64,000 nt of DNA from Parietaria judaica (GCA_954871525.1 OX940862.1:36758232-36822231); one strand, 5' to 3'. Positions 1-11,770 are shown, counted from the stretch's first letter. Numbers and translations: made by a program. The notes: generated from the sequence alone by a model not told the origin.

Positions 1-1262
1 TATGTATTTAATCATGAGAAAGTAATTACCACTGTATAAATCATAATTTATACATTAGAGAAAATTATCAAACCAATTTTTGTACTTAAAAATATTCCAA
101 TTCAATAATTGAACTTAAAGTGAGATTTCATTAAATCAACTTTACATATTTTTAATACTTATTTTGTTCATCAAAATCTCGTCCGAAAGTCTAACATTGA
201 GACCTCATGGACCCACATGAACGAAGCTTTAGAATAAAGTCCGGGCACAAAAGTTCACAAACTTTTCCCGAACTTTTAATTCTTAATATTGGTCGATTCC
301 ACTAAAGGACCAATACTGACAATCTCTAAGTTCATATGCGTTCTTATTTCCGTTTGATGTGATACAACTATTCTTCACACGGTCCACGGTGTATTTACGA
401 TATTACCCTTTGTGTGTATCAGTAACTAAGAGGAATGTAAAATTGCCGTTTTACCCCTTAGTTATTATTTCATCAACTCATTTGTTGTTTGTGAATGAGA
501 AAAAACATATAGCGAGATGTCACAACATGTCACATATTTTATTCAGAGAATAATATTATTCAATGAGTACCAGGCCCGGCTTGTTCATTCACACTTCAAA
601 GAACAAAGCATGATGTGATACTAATGTCGTAGCATTCTTATAACACAAATTCCATATTTATGAATCACATAATTCAACGAGACAGTATTATGACACCAAC
701 CGTCGGGTCTTTGATCCATCATTTGGATCTTGCCCATTGACTAGTCAAGTGTCACAAGAAATTATGTGCCCACTTCAGGATTTAGGTAATTACGAAAATA
801 CCCCTCGTTTGTGATTTTGAAGCTTCGAGTAATGAAACGGTTTTACCTCGAACTTCAAAGTGTCACAGGTCTAGTTCAGTGTCTTTATTAAGACATCAAG
901 AATAAACTCCAGAGTCACAACTCTCAATATCACAAGATCAGTTATCAGTAGTTTATTCAAACAATCATTAATCGGATACGATTGCCCCATCGACCCTAAG
1001 ATTGCGAACTGTTTATTTTAAACTTATCAAGAAGAGGTATCTTGTTAAGTCTGTACTTAACTCTTCTTTCGTTAATGATAGTTTCAGGGCGTAGACATAT
1101 ATGCATAAACACAAACTTAACTAAATAAGAATGAATATTTAATCTTTATTTAATTCTCAGCAAAAGAACATAATCGTATTATTACATCGATTACTTTATT
1201 AATAAACTTAATTATTTGCTAAAAGGTCCTTCATGTCTCCTTTGTGGGCATAAATCCCAACA
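1..1262 (-). mobile_element. Partial LTR of a Copia-like retrotransposon, cut by window edge
   Basis: AT-rich non-coding sequence ending in CCCAACA at 1262, the canonical inner or outer end of a TG...CA long terminal repeat. Read on the minus strand it starts TGTTGGGATTTATGCCC. The layout resembles the LTR insertion at 56980-59702, whose minus-strand start is TGTTGGACATG. The next base begins leucine-rich-repeat coding sequence in mid-repeat, so the insertion interrupted that gene and the other half lies outside the window. No open frame of interest is seen. The orientation is inferred only from the style of the terminus. Confidence 0.55.
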
Positions 1263-2158
1263 CCAGCTGCAAGGGAAGTTACCGCGATCGCTCCAAAATT
1301 GTAGCATGCTCGAGGATCTTGCTCTCGGGAATAACCAACTGGATGAGATTTTTCCGCATTGGTTGGGGACAATACGGAACTTGCGGATTCTCGTGTTGCG
1401 GTCAAATCGATTACATAGCATTATACAAGCACCTAGGACCAATCTTGGCTTCTCGCAACTGTGCATCATTGATATTTTCGAGAATTTCTTCGCGGGAAAA
1501 TTACCTGCCAAGTATATCCAAAACTGGAAGGCCATGAATCTTAGAAGTGACAAGGAGTTGAACTACATGCATATGAATTTACTACAGTATTTCTGAGCCT
1601 AACAGTTATAAATTCATTACCACGATTTACCCCTTCGACGCAACGATAACGATCAAAGGTGTGAGCAGACATTATGATCAAATTAATGAAGATCTCGCGT
1701 TCATAGACTTCTCGAGCAACAAATTCGAAGGAGAAATCCCGGAGGTCATCGGGGACTTAAAAGGCCTTCACGGCCTTGACTTGTCAAAGAACAATCTCTC
1801 CGTAAGCATACCATCCTCGCTCGGCAACCTCCCAGAGCTCGAGTCGTTGAACCTCTCTCGAAACTCCCTCGCTGGCTCGATACCTGAAGAGCTGACGAAA
1901 CTCAACTTTCTCCAGTACTTCAACGTGTCTCATAATCTTCTTAAGGGACCAATTCCGTAGGCTAACCAACTCACCCGCTTCGGCGCTGCTTTGTACGAGG
2001 GTAATTCGGGACTATATGGCACTCCCTTGCCTTCCAAGTGTGAGAACCTAGAGCCAGGCGTTACCACGAAGGTCAAGCAAGGAGGCTCTTTTGGCTTCGG
2101 CTGGGAGGTCGTGGCGATCGGATATGCTTGTGGATTCGTAGCCGGATTGCTCATTTAG
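1263..2158 (+). pseudogene. Receptor-like protein (Cf/RLP type) pseudogene, 3' part only
   Basis: This is the C-terminal third of a leucine-rich-repeat receptor-like protein, a plasma-membrane immune or developmental receptor lacking a kinase. Visible LRRs include LPRSLQNCSMLEDLALGNN and LRILVLRSNRLHS, then after a frame change YPFDATITIKGVSRHY, FIDFSSNKFEGEIPEVIG and LESLNLSRNSLAGSIPEEL. After the last LRR come the family's ANQLTRFGAALYEGNSGLYG hinge and the start of a membrane segment (WEVVAIGYACGFVAGLLI). Lesions: a reading-frame shift between about 1,590 and 1,625; an in-frame TAG at 1958-1960, where the family motif IPQ has its Gln (CAG to TAG); and a TAG at 2156-2158 inside the membrane segment, so the cytoplasmic tail is missing. 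The 5' end is cut by the LTR at 1262. A whole RLP has roughly 900-1,000 residues. Not expected to make a working receptor. Confidence 0.85.
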
Positions 2159-2842
2159 AACACTGCTTTTGCCGCAAGATTGTCGCGTTTTAACTGTTAA
2201 TTCAAACGGGCATGCGAGAGAATGGACTCTGACGCCGTACATGGAAGTATGGGACCGACACCGATGTTTAAGGTCTGCTCGATTTGTAGCTTTTATCGTC
2301 GCGGTTATTTACTATTTATTAGCTTTATTTACTTCCCCGTTCAACCGTTACTTGTTGTCATGTTTATTCCATTTCATTTTTGTGTTCGGGGTTTCTAAGT
2401 ATCAACTATTAATGATGTAAATATATAGCTTTTAATAGTAAAATGAGAAATTGAAATATGTGTGTTTTTCTCCACTTTCAAAATCTTAAAATTAATGGTA
2501 ATTAAGCACCAACTAAGATTTGTCAACAAAATCCTATTTAAGATATTAAAAACATATGTTGTTAGTATTATGATTTTAACTCATTTAAAATGATTGAAAC
2601 ACTATTATCAGCGGGGTGTTTCTCTATAACTCCAAAAACTATAGTCCATGAATATATCAGATTAACACAATTAAAGCATAATCCACAAATATCATTTAGC
2701 AAAATACTAATGAAAATGTTGACAAGAACAAGTCTAATATGATAGGCAGACGAGGTAAACAAAATTGAAGATCATACGATAATCACCAAAACAGTCGAGC
2801 AATCACGATGAAGCACACTCGGCTAATACAATAGACAGACTC
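2159..2842. other. Intergenic, no gene seen
   Basis: AT-rich sequence between the receptor-like pseudogene and the convergent uL14 gene. It probably holds the 3' UTR and polyadenylation region of uL14 next to 2,842. I see no repeat structure or coding sequence. Confidence 0.6.
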
Positions 2843-4060
<1,218 letters not shown>

Positions 4061-4670
4061 GCGACGTCGTTTTGGGGACGCTATTCTCTTTGACAAACGA
4101 CGTCGTTTTTTTTTTTTTTTTTTGAGTTTCGGCCTAAACCTTCGTTTGGAAAATGTATAATTTCGATCTCGATGAAGCGGGCCCGTTCATTTGCAACTTG
4201 CAAATCTCGATATCAACTTCAAGATTTAATATAGAACGATCTAGTAAAAGATATAAACATTGGATCGGATTGCGCATTTCATTAGTTTTCGGTAGGCTTT
4301 TTCGTTGCTTTTGGCTAAATGCGATTTATTCGATAATATTATGTAATTTTAATAAACAAAAATTCTAACTTCATTCATAAATTAAGCAAAAAAAAAAGTA
4401 TTTGCTAAACATAATACCATGAAACTAAAAAGCATAATCCAAACATACAATATATTTTTTTAGGGAAAATTGCGACAAAAATACACAACCTTTGGTCAAA
4501 CTGCCTCTTGGGTACCCAACTTTTAAAATTGGCGGAAAAATACCCAACCTGCGTTGACCGTGGCGTTGGCATGAAAACGTTAATTTTTTCGTTAAAATTC
4601 GTCATGTGGCCGTTAGCGGCAAAAATACCCAACTTTTTTTTTTGAAAAAAATAATTTTTTATTTTTTTAA

Positions 4671-5812
4671 GGGTTAATTGTGGCAAAAATACCCAATCTT
4701 TGGTCAAATTCTCTATTGTGTATACAACCTCCGTAAATGGCGGCAAAAGTATCCAAACTTAGCATTTGGGAGTTGACCGAGAATATCTATCTATGTGGCA
4801 ATCAACCTTTGCCACGTGGCACGCCACATGGCACTTGGCCGCCACGTGCCATGCCACGTCATTATTATTTTATTAAATATTTTTTAAAAAAATAAATATT
4901 TTATTAATTAAATTTTTAAAAAAAACTTTTTTTTTTAAAATAAAATTATTTTTCCATAAAAACCAATAATGAATATTTAAATATAATTATTCATTTTAGA
5001 AAAATGGATCAAACGAAATAAATAAATAAAAAAATCTCCGTTCACGGTTCACTCAAGCTCCTCCTCCAATCCAGTTTACGGGTGAAACAAAATCGCTTAA
5101 TATGTTTAATAATAATAACCACTAATAATCATATGATTATTTAACGATAATTTTTTTAAAAAAAGAATAATATATAAATAAAAAAATATATTAAACAATT
5201 ATTATTATTCCAAAATGCAAACACAAAAAAAATACCATGCAAACAAATAAAAATAAATTTTCATTAAATATAAATATGACTACTATTTTTTGTTTTTGAA
5301 TAAGTGGTGTGTATATAATTATGTCTTGACTTTTTAAACATTATGTATGTGTTTATTAGTTATTATTATTAAACATATTAAACAATTTTATTCGACGCGT
5401 GAACCAAACCGGAAATGGAGTTCAAGTGAACCGTGAACGGTGAAAATTAATTCGTTCTACCCACTTTTTTTAAAATAAAATTATTACCAATAATGAATAT
5501 ATAAATTTAAATATTCTTAATTTTTTATTATTAAAAATTATTAAAATTAAAAATTAAAAATTATGTTTAAAAAATAAAAATAATTTCGTTTAAAAAATAT
5601 ATATTTTTAATTTTTTAAATAAAATAATAATTATGTGGCATGCCACGTGGCAGCCCACGTGGCAAAGGATGATTGCCACATAAATAGATATTCCCAGTCA
5701 ACTCCCAAATGCTAAGTTTGGGTACTTTTGCCGCCATTTACGGAGGTTGTATACACATCAAAGAATTTGACCAAAGGTTGGGTATTTTAGCCGCTATTAA
5801 CCCTTTTTTTAA
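4671..5812. mobile_element. Nested fold-back element inside the left arm
   Basis: A second, shorter inverted-repeat element. The left end GGGTTAATTGTGGCAAAAAT (about 4671-4860) runs through ATGGCGGCAAAAGTATCCAA, TTGGGAGTTGACCGAGAATA and the CCACGTGGCA-rich block. The same series appears inverted at about 5,636-5,812 (CCACGTGGCAAAGGATGATT, CCCAGTCAACTCCCAAATGC, TTGCCGCCATTTACGGAGG). The centre is AT-rich with no open frame. It breaks the outer element's left arm, so it is the younger of the two, although its ends resemble the outer ones and the two families are probably related. Confidence 0.65.
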
Positions 5813-6254
5813 TTATTTTTTTTTTCTTTTATTGATTAGTGATAATTACTTGAATTCCAAATACATGGAATAACACAAAAGTTAGTCAAAACATCTATTG
5901 ATTTCTTAATGTGCTTGTATAAACTATATTTGTTGATAAAAATCTTATTATTATGAGAAATTTTAAACATAAAGTTAAGGGTATTTTAAGTAATTGAACA
6001 TGGTTTTGAGAATAGATATCTGGATTTCTGGGTATCTGGATTTCCGAGTATCCGGATTTTCGGGTAATTACTTGTAATTTTGGCGTCAACTGCCACCTTT
6101 TTCTCGATCTTGGACCAATTTGTTCTGTTGGCACCCGTTTATTGTACATATATAATCAATTAATCACTGGTGTAATTTAAGCATATATGTAAAGATATGT
6201 TTTAAACCTGTTCAAATTTCACCTCGTGATTTCATTTCTCATCTCTATTATTAG

Positions 6255-6501
6255 AGGAACATGATCCGTGAGGCCACAGCTTTCCTGAAGCATGTTTTGA
6301 AGAAAAATCGACCGGAGCATGGCTTCCTGCAAACAAAGGTGTCTGCTTACAATGTTTTTTTCAGTCTGCTTACAATGTTTTTTTTAATGCACAGCTCCTT
6401 GAAATCAATTTGGTAGCTTTTCCAAATGTAGGCAATTCAATTTTGGCCAATGGGATGTTCAGCCACTACGACCGTCCAAGGATTGCCTAGCTTTGTGTGA
6501 A
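6255..6501 (+). pseudogene. CHC: Captured fragment of clathrin heavy chain gene
   Basis: Two coding pieces match the clathrin heavy chain, the triskelion leg protein of coated vesicles. The first starts at the ATG at 6261 ([20 protein letters not shown] then GFLQTK). After a retained intron (GTGTCTGCTT...TGCACAG, about 6340-6394) comes [20 protein letters not shown], then [11 protein letters not shown] and LCVK. The fragment is about 60 codons of a protein of about 1,700 residues. A TAG (6488-6490) replaces the Gln after RIA, and the final Glu is changed to Val. The intron holds a short tandem duplication of TCTGCTTACAATGTTTTTT. Because the intron is kept, the copy came from genomic DNA and not from mRNA. 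It lies exactly between the arms of the long-TIR element, as expected for a Pack-MULE cargo. Confidence 0.8.
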
Positions 6502-6984
6502 ATCCGGATACCCGGAAATTCAGATATCTATTCTCAAAACCCTGTTCAATTACTTATAATTCCCGTAACATTATGTTTAAAATTTCTCATAATAATAAGA
6601 TTTTTATCACCAAATGTATCTTATACAAGCACGTTAAGAAATCAATAGATGTTTTGACTAACTTTTGTGTTATTCCATGTATTTGGAATTCAAGTAATTA
6701 TCAATAATCAATAAAAGAAAAAAAAACATAAATTAAAAAAATTAAAAATTTATTTTAAAAAAATGTTGGGTATTTTTGCCACTAAGGGCCACATGACGAA
6801 TTTTAACGGAAAAATTAACGTTTTCATGCCAAAGTCACGGTCAACGCAGGTTGAGTATTTTTGCCGCCAGTTTTAAAAGTTGGGTACCCGAGAGGCAAAT
6901 TGATCAAAGAGTGAGTATTTTTGCTGCAATTTTTCGTTTTTTATGTGGTCGGGTCGATCCAAATCTAGTTGTGAGACCCGACCG

Positions 6985-7038
6985 TGAAACTACTTACATA
7001 TATATCGCAACCCAATTTGAGCCCACCCAGCAGCAACC
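6985..7038 (+). promoter_or_regulatory. Putative GHR core promoter and leader
   Basis: TACATATATATCG at about 6995-7007 is a possible TATA element roughly 35-40 bp before the chosen GHR start codon at 7039. The Pack-MULE-like element ends only about 40 bp further upstream, so any upstream control sequence of this GHR copy now lies within or beyond the transposon. Inferred from position only. Confidence 0.35.
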
Positions 7039-7770
7039 ATGCACTGCTCTGCTTCGCACCTCAGCCTCAACTTCGGCCTCCCAAGACGACGCCGTTTCGG
7101 GCCCACCATGTCCCTCAACCAACCCCCTCCTCCTCCCTCCGACCTCGTCTCCTCCGTCACCAAGCTCCTGTGGGGCCCATCCCTTCCCCCGGGCCTCCTC
7201 ATCGCCGCCGTCCGCACCACGTGGCACTCCACCTGGCGCCTCATGATGTCCCAGCTCGCCCCCTCCGACCCCTCCGGCGCCTACTCCCGCCCCGCCTCCC
7301 GCTTCCGCGCCCCCCGCCAGCCCCCCGCCACGCCCTCGCTCTACCTCTACGTGGGCCTGCCCTGCCCATGGGCGCACCGCGCTCTCCTCGTGCGCGCCCT
7401 CAAGGGCCTCGAGTGCGCCGTCCCGGTCTCCATTGCCTCCCCGGGTGTGGACGGCGCGTGGGAGTTCGGCCCGGGCGGGGACAGCGCGTCGGGGCGCGGC
7501 ACGCTGAGGGAGGTTTACGGGCAGAGGAAGGGGGGGTATACGGGACGCTGCACGGTTCCGATGCTGTGGGATAAGGCGGGGAACGACGTCGTTTGCAACG
7601 AGAGCTACGATATCATTGAGATGTTCAACTCCGGGTTGAACGGGGCGGCGACGAACCCGGGTTTGGACCTCTCGCCGCCGGCACTGAAGGAGGAGATCGA
7701 GAAGTGGAATAGTGTGATTTACCCCAATGTCAACAATGGGGTCTACAGGTATTTTCTCTAACGATCCAAA

Positions 7771-7833
<63 letters not shown>

Positions 7834-9240
7834 CATGTATAAATTGGGGCAGGCTTGCTTGGTGAAATCCGATTATGCTCGGGTTGGCCATGCGCAAATC
7901 CGACAACATGGGCCAGTCCTCCCGAATTTAAATCCAAGTTTGGGGAAGTTAGGTATACTCGATATCGGTACTTAAATTTCAAGCTTTTACTGCTTAAACC
8001 GAGTTTTTCGATCTCCTGGCACTCGGTTTTCGGTTCTAGGCAAATAATATTCAAATGATAATACTAAGAAAGGTTTGGGTTTGGCTACCAGAGAAAATCC
8101 GGAAAGACGGGATAGTCCCCCCCGAATTTAAATTCGGGTTTAGTGAAGCTAGGAATACTCGATACCGATACTTAAATTGCAAGCCTTTACTGCTTAAACC
8201 GATATTCCAGGTCAGGTGACAGGCATTAAAATTATATTCGAATGATAAACTAAGAAAGGCCATTGAGTTTGTGCAATGTATGAGGTGATGCAAATTTGCA
8301 GTGCAGGTGCGGGTTTGCTCAGAGCCAGGAAGCGTACGACAAGGCAGCGAATGGGCTGTTCGAGACGTTGGACGAGTTAGAGAGCCACCTGAGCAGCAGC
8401 AGATACTTGTGCGGTGACAGCCTGACTTTGGCCGACGTTTGCCTCTTCACTACGCTCATCCGCTTCGACCTAGTCTACCACGGCCTCTTCAAGTGCACCA
8501 AGAGGAAGCTCGTCGAGTACCCGAGCCTCCACGCTTATCTGCGCGACATTTATCAGGTAATTTCTTCTGCTAGATAACCTCCACGCCTAGACAACCTAAG
8601 AAAAAACTCCATGCCTATCTGCACGACAAGTTACAGTTCGGATCGGTTTTGATATGTTATCCGAACCGAACCTAATTATTCGATTACTTAGGTTCTTAAT
8701 TTGCCAAGCATATTTCCACTTATTTCCTTTCAGTTTTCAGCTTTTCATGGGACAAAGTGACAAAATTTTCTCCAAATTCGGTTAAAATCAATTAAAATAA
8801 GCAATATTTTGTTTTCAAAACATATTTCTTAAAACAACATAATCACTATTATAGAAAATTACTGTTTAAAAGCTCATAATTTTGGTCTGCCGGCTTTGCC
8901 TAAAACCCAAACCATTAGCCGGTTTCGATTATCTTATGCTGGTTTGGAAAAATATTCAGTTATTTTCATCGAAATTCAATTATTTTTCTGAGGTAATCAG
9001 TTGCATTCATTTACATTCTTAGCCCATCATTTTTTTTTCCTCGAGCAGATTCCGAAGCTAGCAGAGACGTGCGATTTCCCGGCAATTATGGATGGTTACT
9101 ACAAAATACTCTTCCCGTTGAATCCAGGCAGCATTCGGCCAGTTTTGCCATCGGGCTGCGAGCATGAAGCCCTAATGAGACCTCATAACAGAGAATCAGT
9201 ATCTTTGTCAAATAAAAATGGAGAGAACTTTGTATCATAG
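7039..9240 (+). CDS. Glutathionyl-hydroquinone reductase (Xi-class GST, ECM4-like)
   Basis: The enzyme reduces glutathionyl-hydroquinones to hydroquinones using glutathione. Exons are 7039-7748, 8307-8556 and 9049-9240, all bounded by GT...AG, giving 383 residues. The N-terminal thioredoxin-like domain carries [20 protein letters not shown] with the catalytic Cys at about residue 109; the family motif is CPWAHR, unlike Ser or Tyr in other GSTs. Further family motifs: [40 protein letters not shown] (spanning the first junction) and the helical C-terminal domain [38 protein letters not shown]. The Pro- and Ser-rich N-terminus could be a plastid transit peptide, inferred from composition. A later Met at 7108 is an alternative start. 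It is the intact member of a duplicated pair; the other copy at 61266-62416 is broken. Intron 1 carries a TA microsatellite and an internal duplication. Confidence 0.9.
7774..7830. repeat. (TA)n microsatellite in GHR intron 1
   Basis: About 28 TA units. The corresponding tract in the right-hand GHR copy (61545-61562) is only about nine units long, so this site is length-variable between the copies. Confidence 0.95.
7905..8230. repeat. Imperfect direct duplication in GHR intron 1
   Basis: A segment with CCCGAATTTAAAT, TAGGTATACTCGATATCGGT, ACTTAAATTTCAAGC and TTTACTGCTTAAACCGA (7918-8005) recurs in diverged form at 8120-8210 (TAGGAATACTCGATACCGAT and so on). It looks like an internal tandem duplication within the intron with no coding role. 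Confidence 0.6.
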
Positions 9241-9560
9241 AACAACTTCACAAAAGAGTCATGTAATAATCAGCGCTTAAATTGTCTGTAATATAATAAC
9301 AACGGCAAGGGCATCAACGGCTACTGCACCCTCGAGAAAACGGGCCATCATAGTGCTTTCTTTGCCTGCCAAAACGTTAAGCCGTTCAAATTAACACTTT
9401 CTTAGGAGAACTAAGTAATTAAATACTCCCCAAAAAAGCCGGCTGAATAACCTAAAACCCAGTTCATGTGCGAACGACTAGGTCATGTACAAGTCGTCTT
9501 TACTTGCATTGTGAAAGAAGAGCGTAACCAAAAAAAAACGCAGAAGATGAAAGTCGTTTA
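9241..9560. other. Short intergenic between convergent GHR and SUVR copies
   Basis: The 3' ends of GHR (plus strand) and of the SUVR pseudogene (minus strand) face each other here. The segment probably holds both 3' UTRs. Part of it (about 9166-9350) is missing from the right-hand duplicate. No other gene is seen. Confidence 0.6.
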
Positions 9561-10564
9561 TCAACTCGAGTTCGACGCTGGTTGAGATCCTGCGGAGCAA
9601 AATATATGATCAATCAGAAACGTAAATCTCGCGAATTGAACAAGTTAAACCAGAGACAAATGAAGTGAATTCGATTCGAAGTCGAGGCTTTCAACCAGAG
9701 GAGCAAGACGACGCTTACCAATTTGACGCTTGATGTTCCTGCAGAGTTTACTACCACAATGGCACGAGAAAGTCTTGATAGGATGCTCGTCATCGTCAAA
9801 GTCAATGCCGTAATCCTGCAAATATACAGTGAAAGTGTTAAGACCAGCCAAATAGGAAAGAGTTTTATCTTTTTAGTATTGGCTAGCATCATCAAGGGTA
9901 CTCAGGGTATTTAACAATAAATGAGATTGGGGGTTCTAATTCAATTCTATATCCAGGCACCTAATCTAGGTTCAAACATCATATTTGATCATTTGAATTT
10001 CTTATTGAATGAGAGTTTTCTTTGTTTAACGCTCGAACAAGAGACCGGCAATGCATTACGTTATCAATGAAGTGTTCAAGTTTCTCTTTGAATTTCAAAG
10101 TAACAGAGCTAAAAACGCTTTGCAAAAACCACCAGTGTAAGAAAGTGAAGAGAACAAAAAAAGTCAACTCACCCATGTCAGCTCTTCCATAGCAAGCTAC
10201 CTTTCTCGTCGTGAAAAACGCAAGCTGTACAAACCTGAGTACAATAATTTGGTAATTTGCTAAAGAATTAAGAGATAGCACATAATGCAAATTCTTTACG
10301 TGATAGTAGTGACGAGCTGACGTCTCCATATCAACCGGAATCTCCACCAAATTTGCATCCAAGCATCTATTATTTCAAATGAAATTAGTAAACACACGAC
10401 ACTGATCCTCAGAAAGTGTACAAACATCAAAATTTATGAAATTAATTAGATTATAGCTTAAAGGCTGTAACATTTGAGAAGGTACCTGTGATTAATGAAC
10501 CCAGCAACGTTACCATACTGCAACGCATCCAAAGATAAAGCCTTTTCAGGCTTCGGAGTCGCTT
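9561..10564 (-). pseudogene. SUVR-type SET-domain methyltransferase pseudogene (left copy)
   Basis: Degraded 3' half of an H3K9-type histone methyltransferase gene. Minus-strand exons: 10564-10486 (LDALQYGNVAGFINH), 10366-10300 (CLDANLVEIPVDMETSARHY), 10224-10173 (LAFFTTRKV...), 9815-9719 (DYGIDFDDDEHPIKTF, then CHCGSKLCRN of the post-SET zinc cluster) and 9589-9561 (GSQPASNSS, stop). Exon 10224-10173 is 52 nt against 51 nt in the right copy: one extra T after GTAGCT shifts the frame before the catalytic ELTWDYG region. Upstream, homology to the right copy stops abruptly at 10564, so the first part of the SET domain and everything N-terminal is lost. The conserved Arg of VARFINH is Gly here. 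Compare the intact copy at 62581-63768. Confidence 0.85.
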
Positions 10565-10713
10565 ACGGCATATTATCCAAAATAGCCAAACATCAAAACA
10601 AAACAATCATTGCAGATTGGTGTTTCTTCTCATTACCTCATCAGAATTCCCCCCCGATTGTTCACTCTCTTCTTCCCAAACCCAAACGGTCACTAAACCC
10701 TAACCCTAGCTCC

Positions 10714-11037
10714 ATGGCTCGCTACGAATCCTTCGTCCTGGGCAAAGGCTATCTGCGCCATGACGTACTGCGGATACCGACGGCGTGGAGCCGGGACTTC
10801 CCGGCGGTCGCATACGGCGAGGAGGTGGCTGTCACCTTCGTGAGAGACGGCGTGGACTATGCGCTTACCGTGCAGAAAGTTTTAAGGAAGATCACGCACT
10901 TTCTCCAGAAGTATCAGTACGAAATCACTGGCCCCGAGTTAAAGAATTTCCTTAAAAGGGTTCACTCTGATTATAGCATGTCGATCACTGTCCTCGAGGA
11001 TGGGAGAGTGGAAGCAAGCTTCACTAGAAACCGATGA
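10714..11037 (+). CDS. Hypothetical protein, 107 residues
   Basis: Single-exon open frame starting in good context (CTCCATGGCT), directly after a leader with AAACCCTAACCCTAG telo-box-like repeats (about 10695-10709). The protein begins MARYESFVLGKGYLRHDVLR and contains IPTAWSRDFPAVAYGEEVAV followed by LEDGRVEASFTRNR near the end. The section DVLRIPTAWSRDFP...VAVTFVRDGVDYALTV faintly recalls the first half of a plant B3 DNA-binding domain, but I cannot support that with a full motif. There is no signal peptide or membrane segment. It begins 150 bp after the breakpoint that truncated the SUVR pseudogene, so the rearrangement may have joined it to new upstream DNA. Function unknown. Confidence 0.5.
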   Translation: MARYESFVLGKGYLRHDVLRIPTAWSRDFPAVAYGEEVAVTFVRDGVDYALTVQKVLRKITHFLQKYQYEITGPELKNFLKRVHSDYSMSITVLEDGRVEASFTRNR

Positions 11038-11189
11038 GTAGAGCCATGGAGCACGTTATCGCATACTACGGGTATTATTATCGGAGAGCACTGCCGGGCG
11101 ACATCTTGGTCTATGATTCCTATCATTAAGAGCGATGATTCAGATCGGAAGTAATAAAGTTTTCCCTACATTTTACCAAGGGCTCACAC

Positions 11190-11770
11190 TTGATAAAATG
11201 GGGGACTAACTTTAAAGGTCGGATTTGGTCAAATCCATCCTCAACTCTACACTTGTCGTTTTATCATTAAAACGACAGGAATAGAGGCAAGATACAAGAG
11301 GACTTTCAGCCCATGATGAAACAACCAACAAAGGCCCAGTTCGCAGAAAAAGCCCAAAGAGAAAAACCTTTATTAACCCTAAGCCTATAAATACAAAAGA
11401 AAACCTCATTGAGAGGGGCAGAGGTCAACCGTAAGAAGATAGCAAAGAGATAAGAAAGAAGAGAGAAAGAAGAAGAGAATCCACCAAACCCATTAAACTA
11501 CGTGATGACCTGATCCCGGTTCGACGGGTACGTAGGCAGCCTCACCGAAGGCGACGGGGTGCGGCATCAAATCATAGTTTTATTATTATTCCTTCGAGTG
11601 TCCAAGCTATCAAACGGGAAAAACCGAGTCCTTTCGGGATAAATAAATCGGGAATAATCATTATTCACATTTTGCTGTGTTTGTTTGATTATCCTCGAGA
11701 CTAGTAAGGCGGTGAAAATCGCCCTCTACAGTAATTATATTCATCTCAATTTTTGTTAGCAATTATCTTT
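11190..11770 (+). mobile_element. LTR-retrotransposon remnant (Gypsy-like U3-R-U5)
   Basis: Contains a plus-strand TATA element (AGCCTATAAATACAAAAG, about 11383-11400). A purine-rich leader follows, then a conserved block starting CTACGTGATGACCTGATCCC (11498) and GGTACGTAGGCAGCCT. A close relative of that block is found at 36546 inside the Gypsy-type element. A polypurine-like stretch AAAATGGGGGACT lies at its left edge (about 11198). Exact TG...CA ends and target duplication are not recognisable, so it is a decayed piece. Confidence 0.45.

Larger units (their letters stand above)
4458..6945. mobile_element. Long-TIR fold-back, Pack-MULE-like DNA element
   Basis: Two long inverted arms. The left arm starts AGGGAAAATTGCGACAAAAA near 4460 and is split by a nested element. 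The right arm runs from about 6,500 to 6,945 and ends with the inverse (TATTTTTGCTGCAATTTTTC). Without the nested insertion each arm is about 400-450 bp: left 4460-4670 plus 5810-6065, right 6480-6945. Shared landmarks are the TTGACCGTG.CGTTGGCATG stretch, the Lys-rich A tract, the GAATTCCAAATACATGGAAT block and the ATATCTGGATTTC/GAAATTCAGATATC block at the arm tips. Between the arms lies captured host-gene DNA (6255-6501), which defines a Pack-type element. Superfamily assignment to Mutator is inferred from the long arms and gene capture; I could not find a convincing 9-bp target duplication. Confidence 0.65.

Noticed and set aside
6994..7836. Long minus-strand frame opposite GHR exon 1
   Set aside because: Caused by the high GC content of the GHR exon; it runs into the intron microsatellite and has no family features.
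7758..8054. Tyr-Ile repeat peptide frames across the TA microsatellite
   Set aside because: Produced by translating (TA)n within a GHR intron; not a gene.
10495..10713. Extension of the 107-residue gene to an upstream start at 10495
   Set aside because: The upstream part is antisense to the SUVR exon and leader-like sequence; the ATG at 10714 has better context and follows telo-box repeats.
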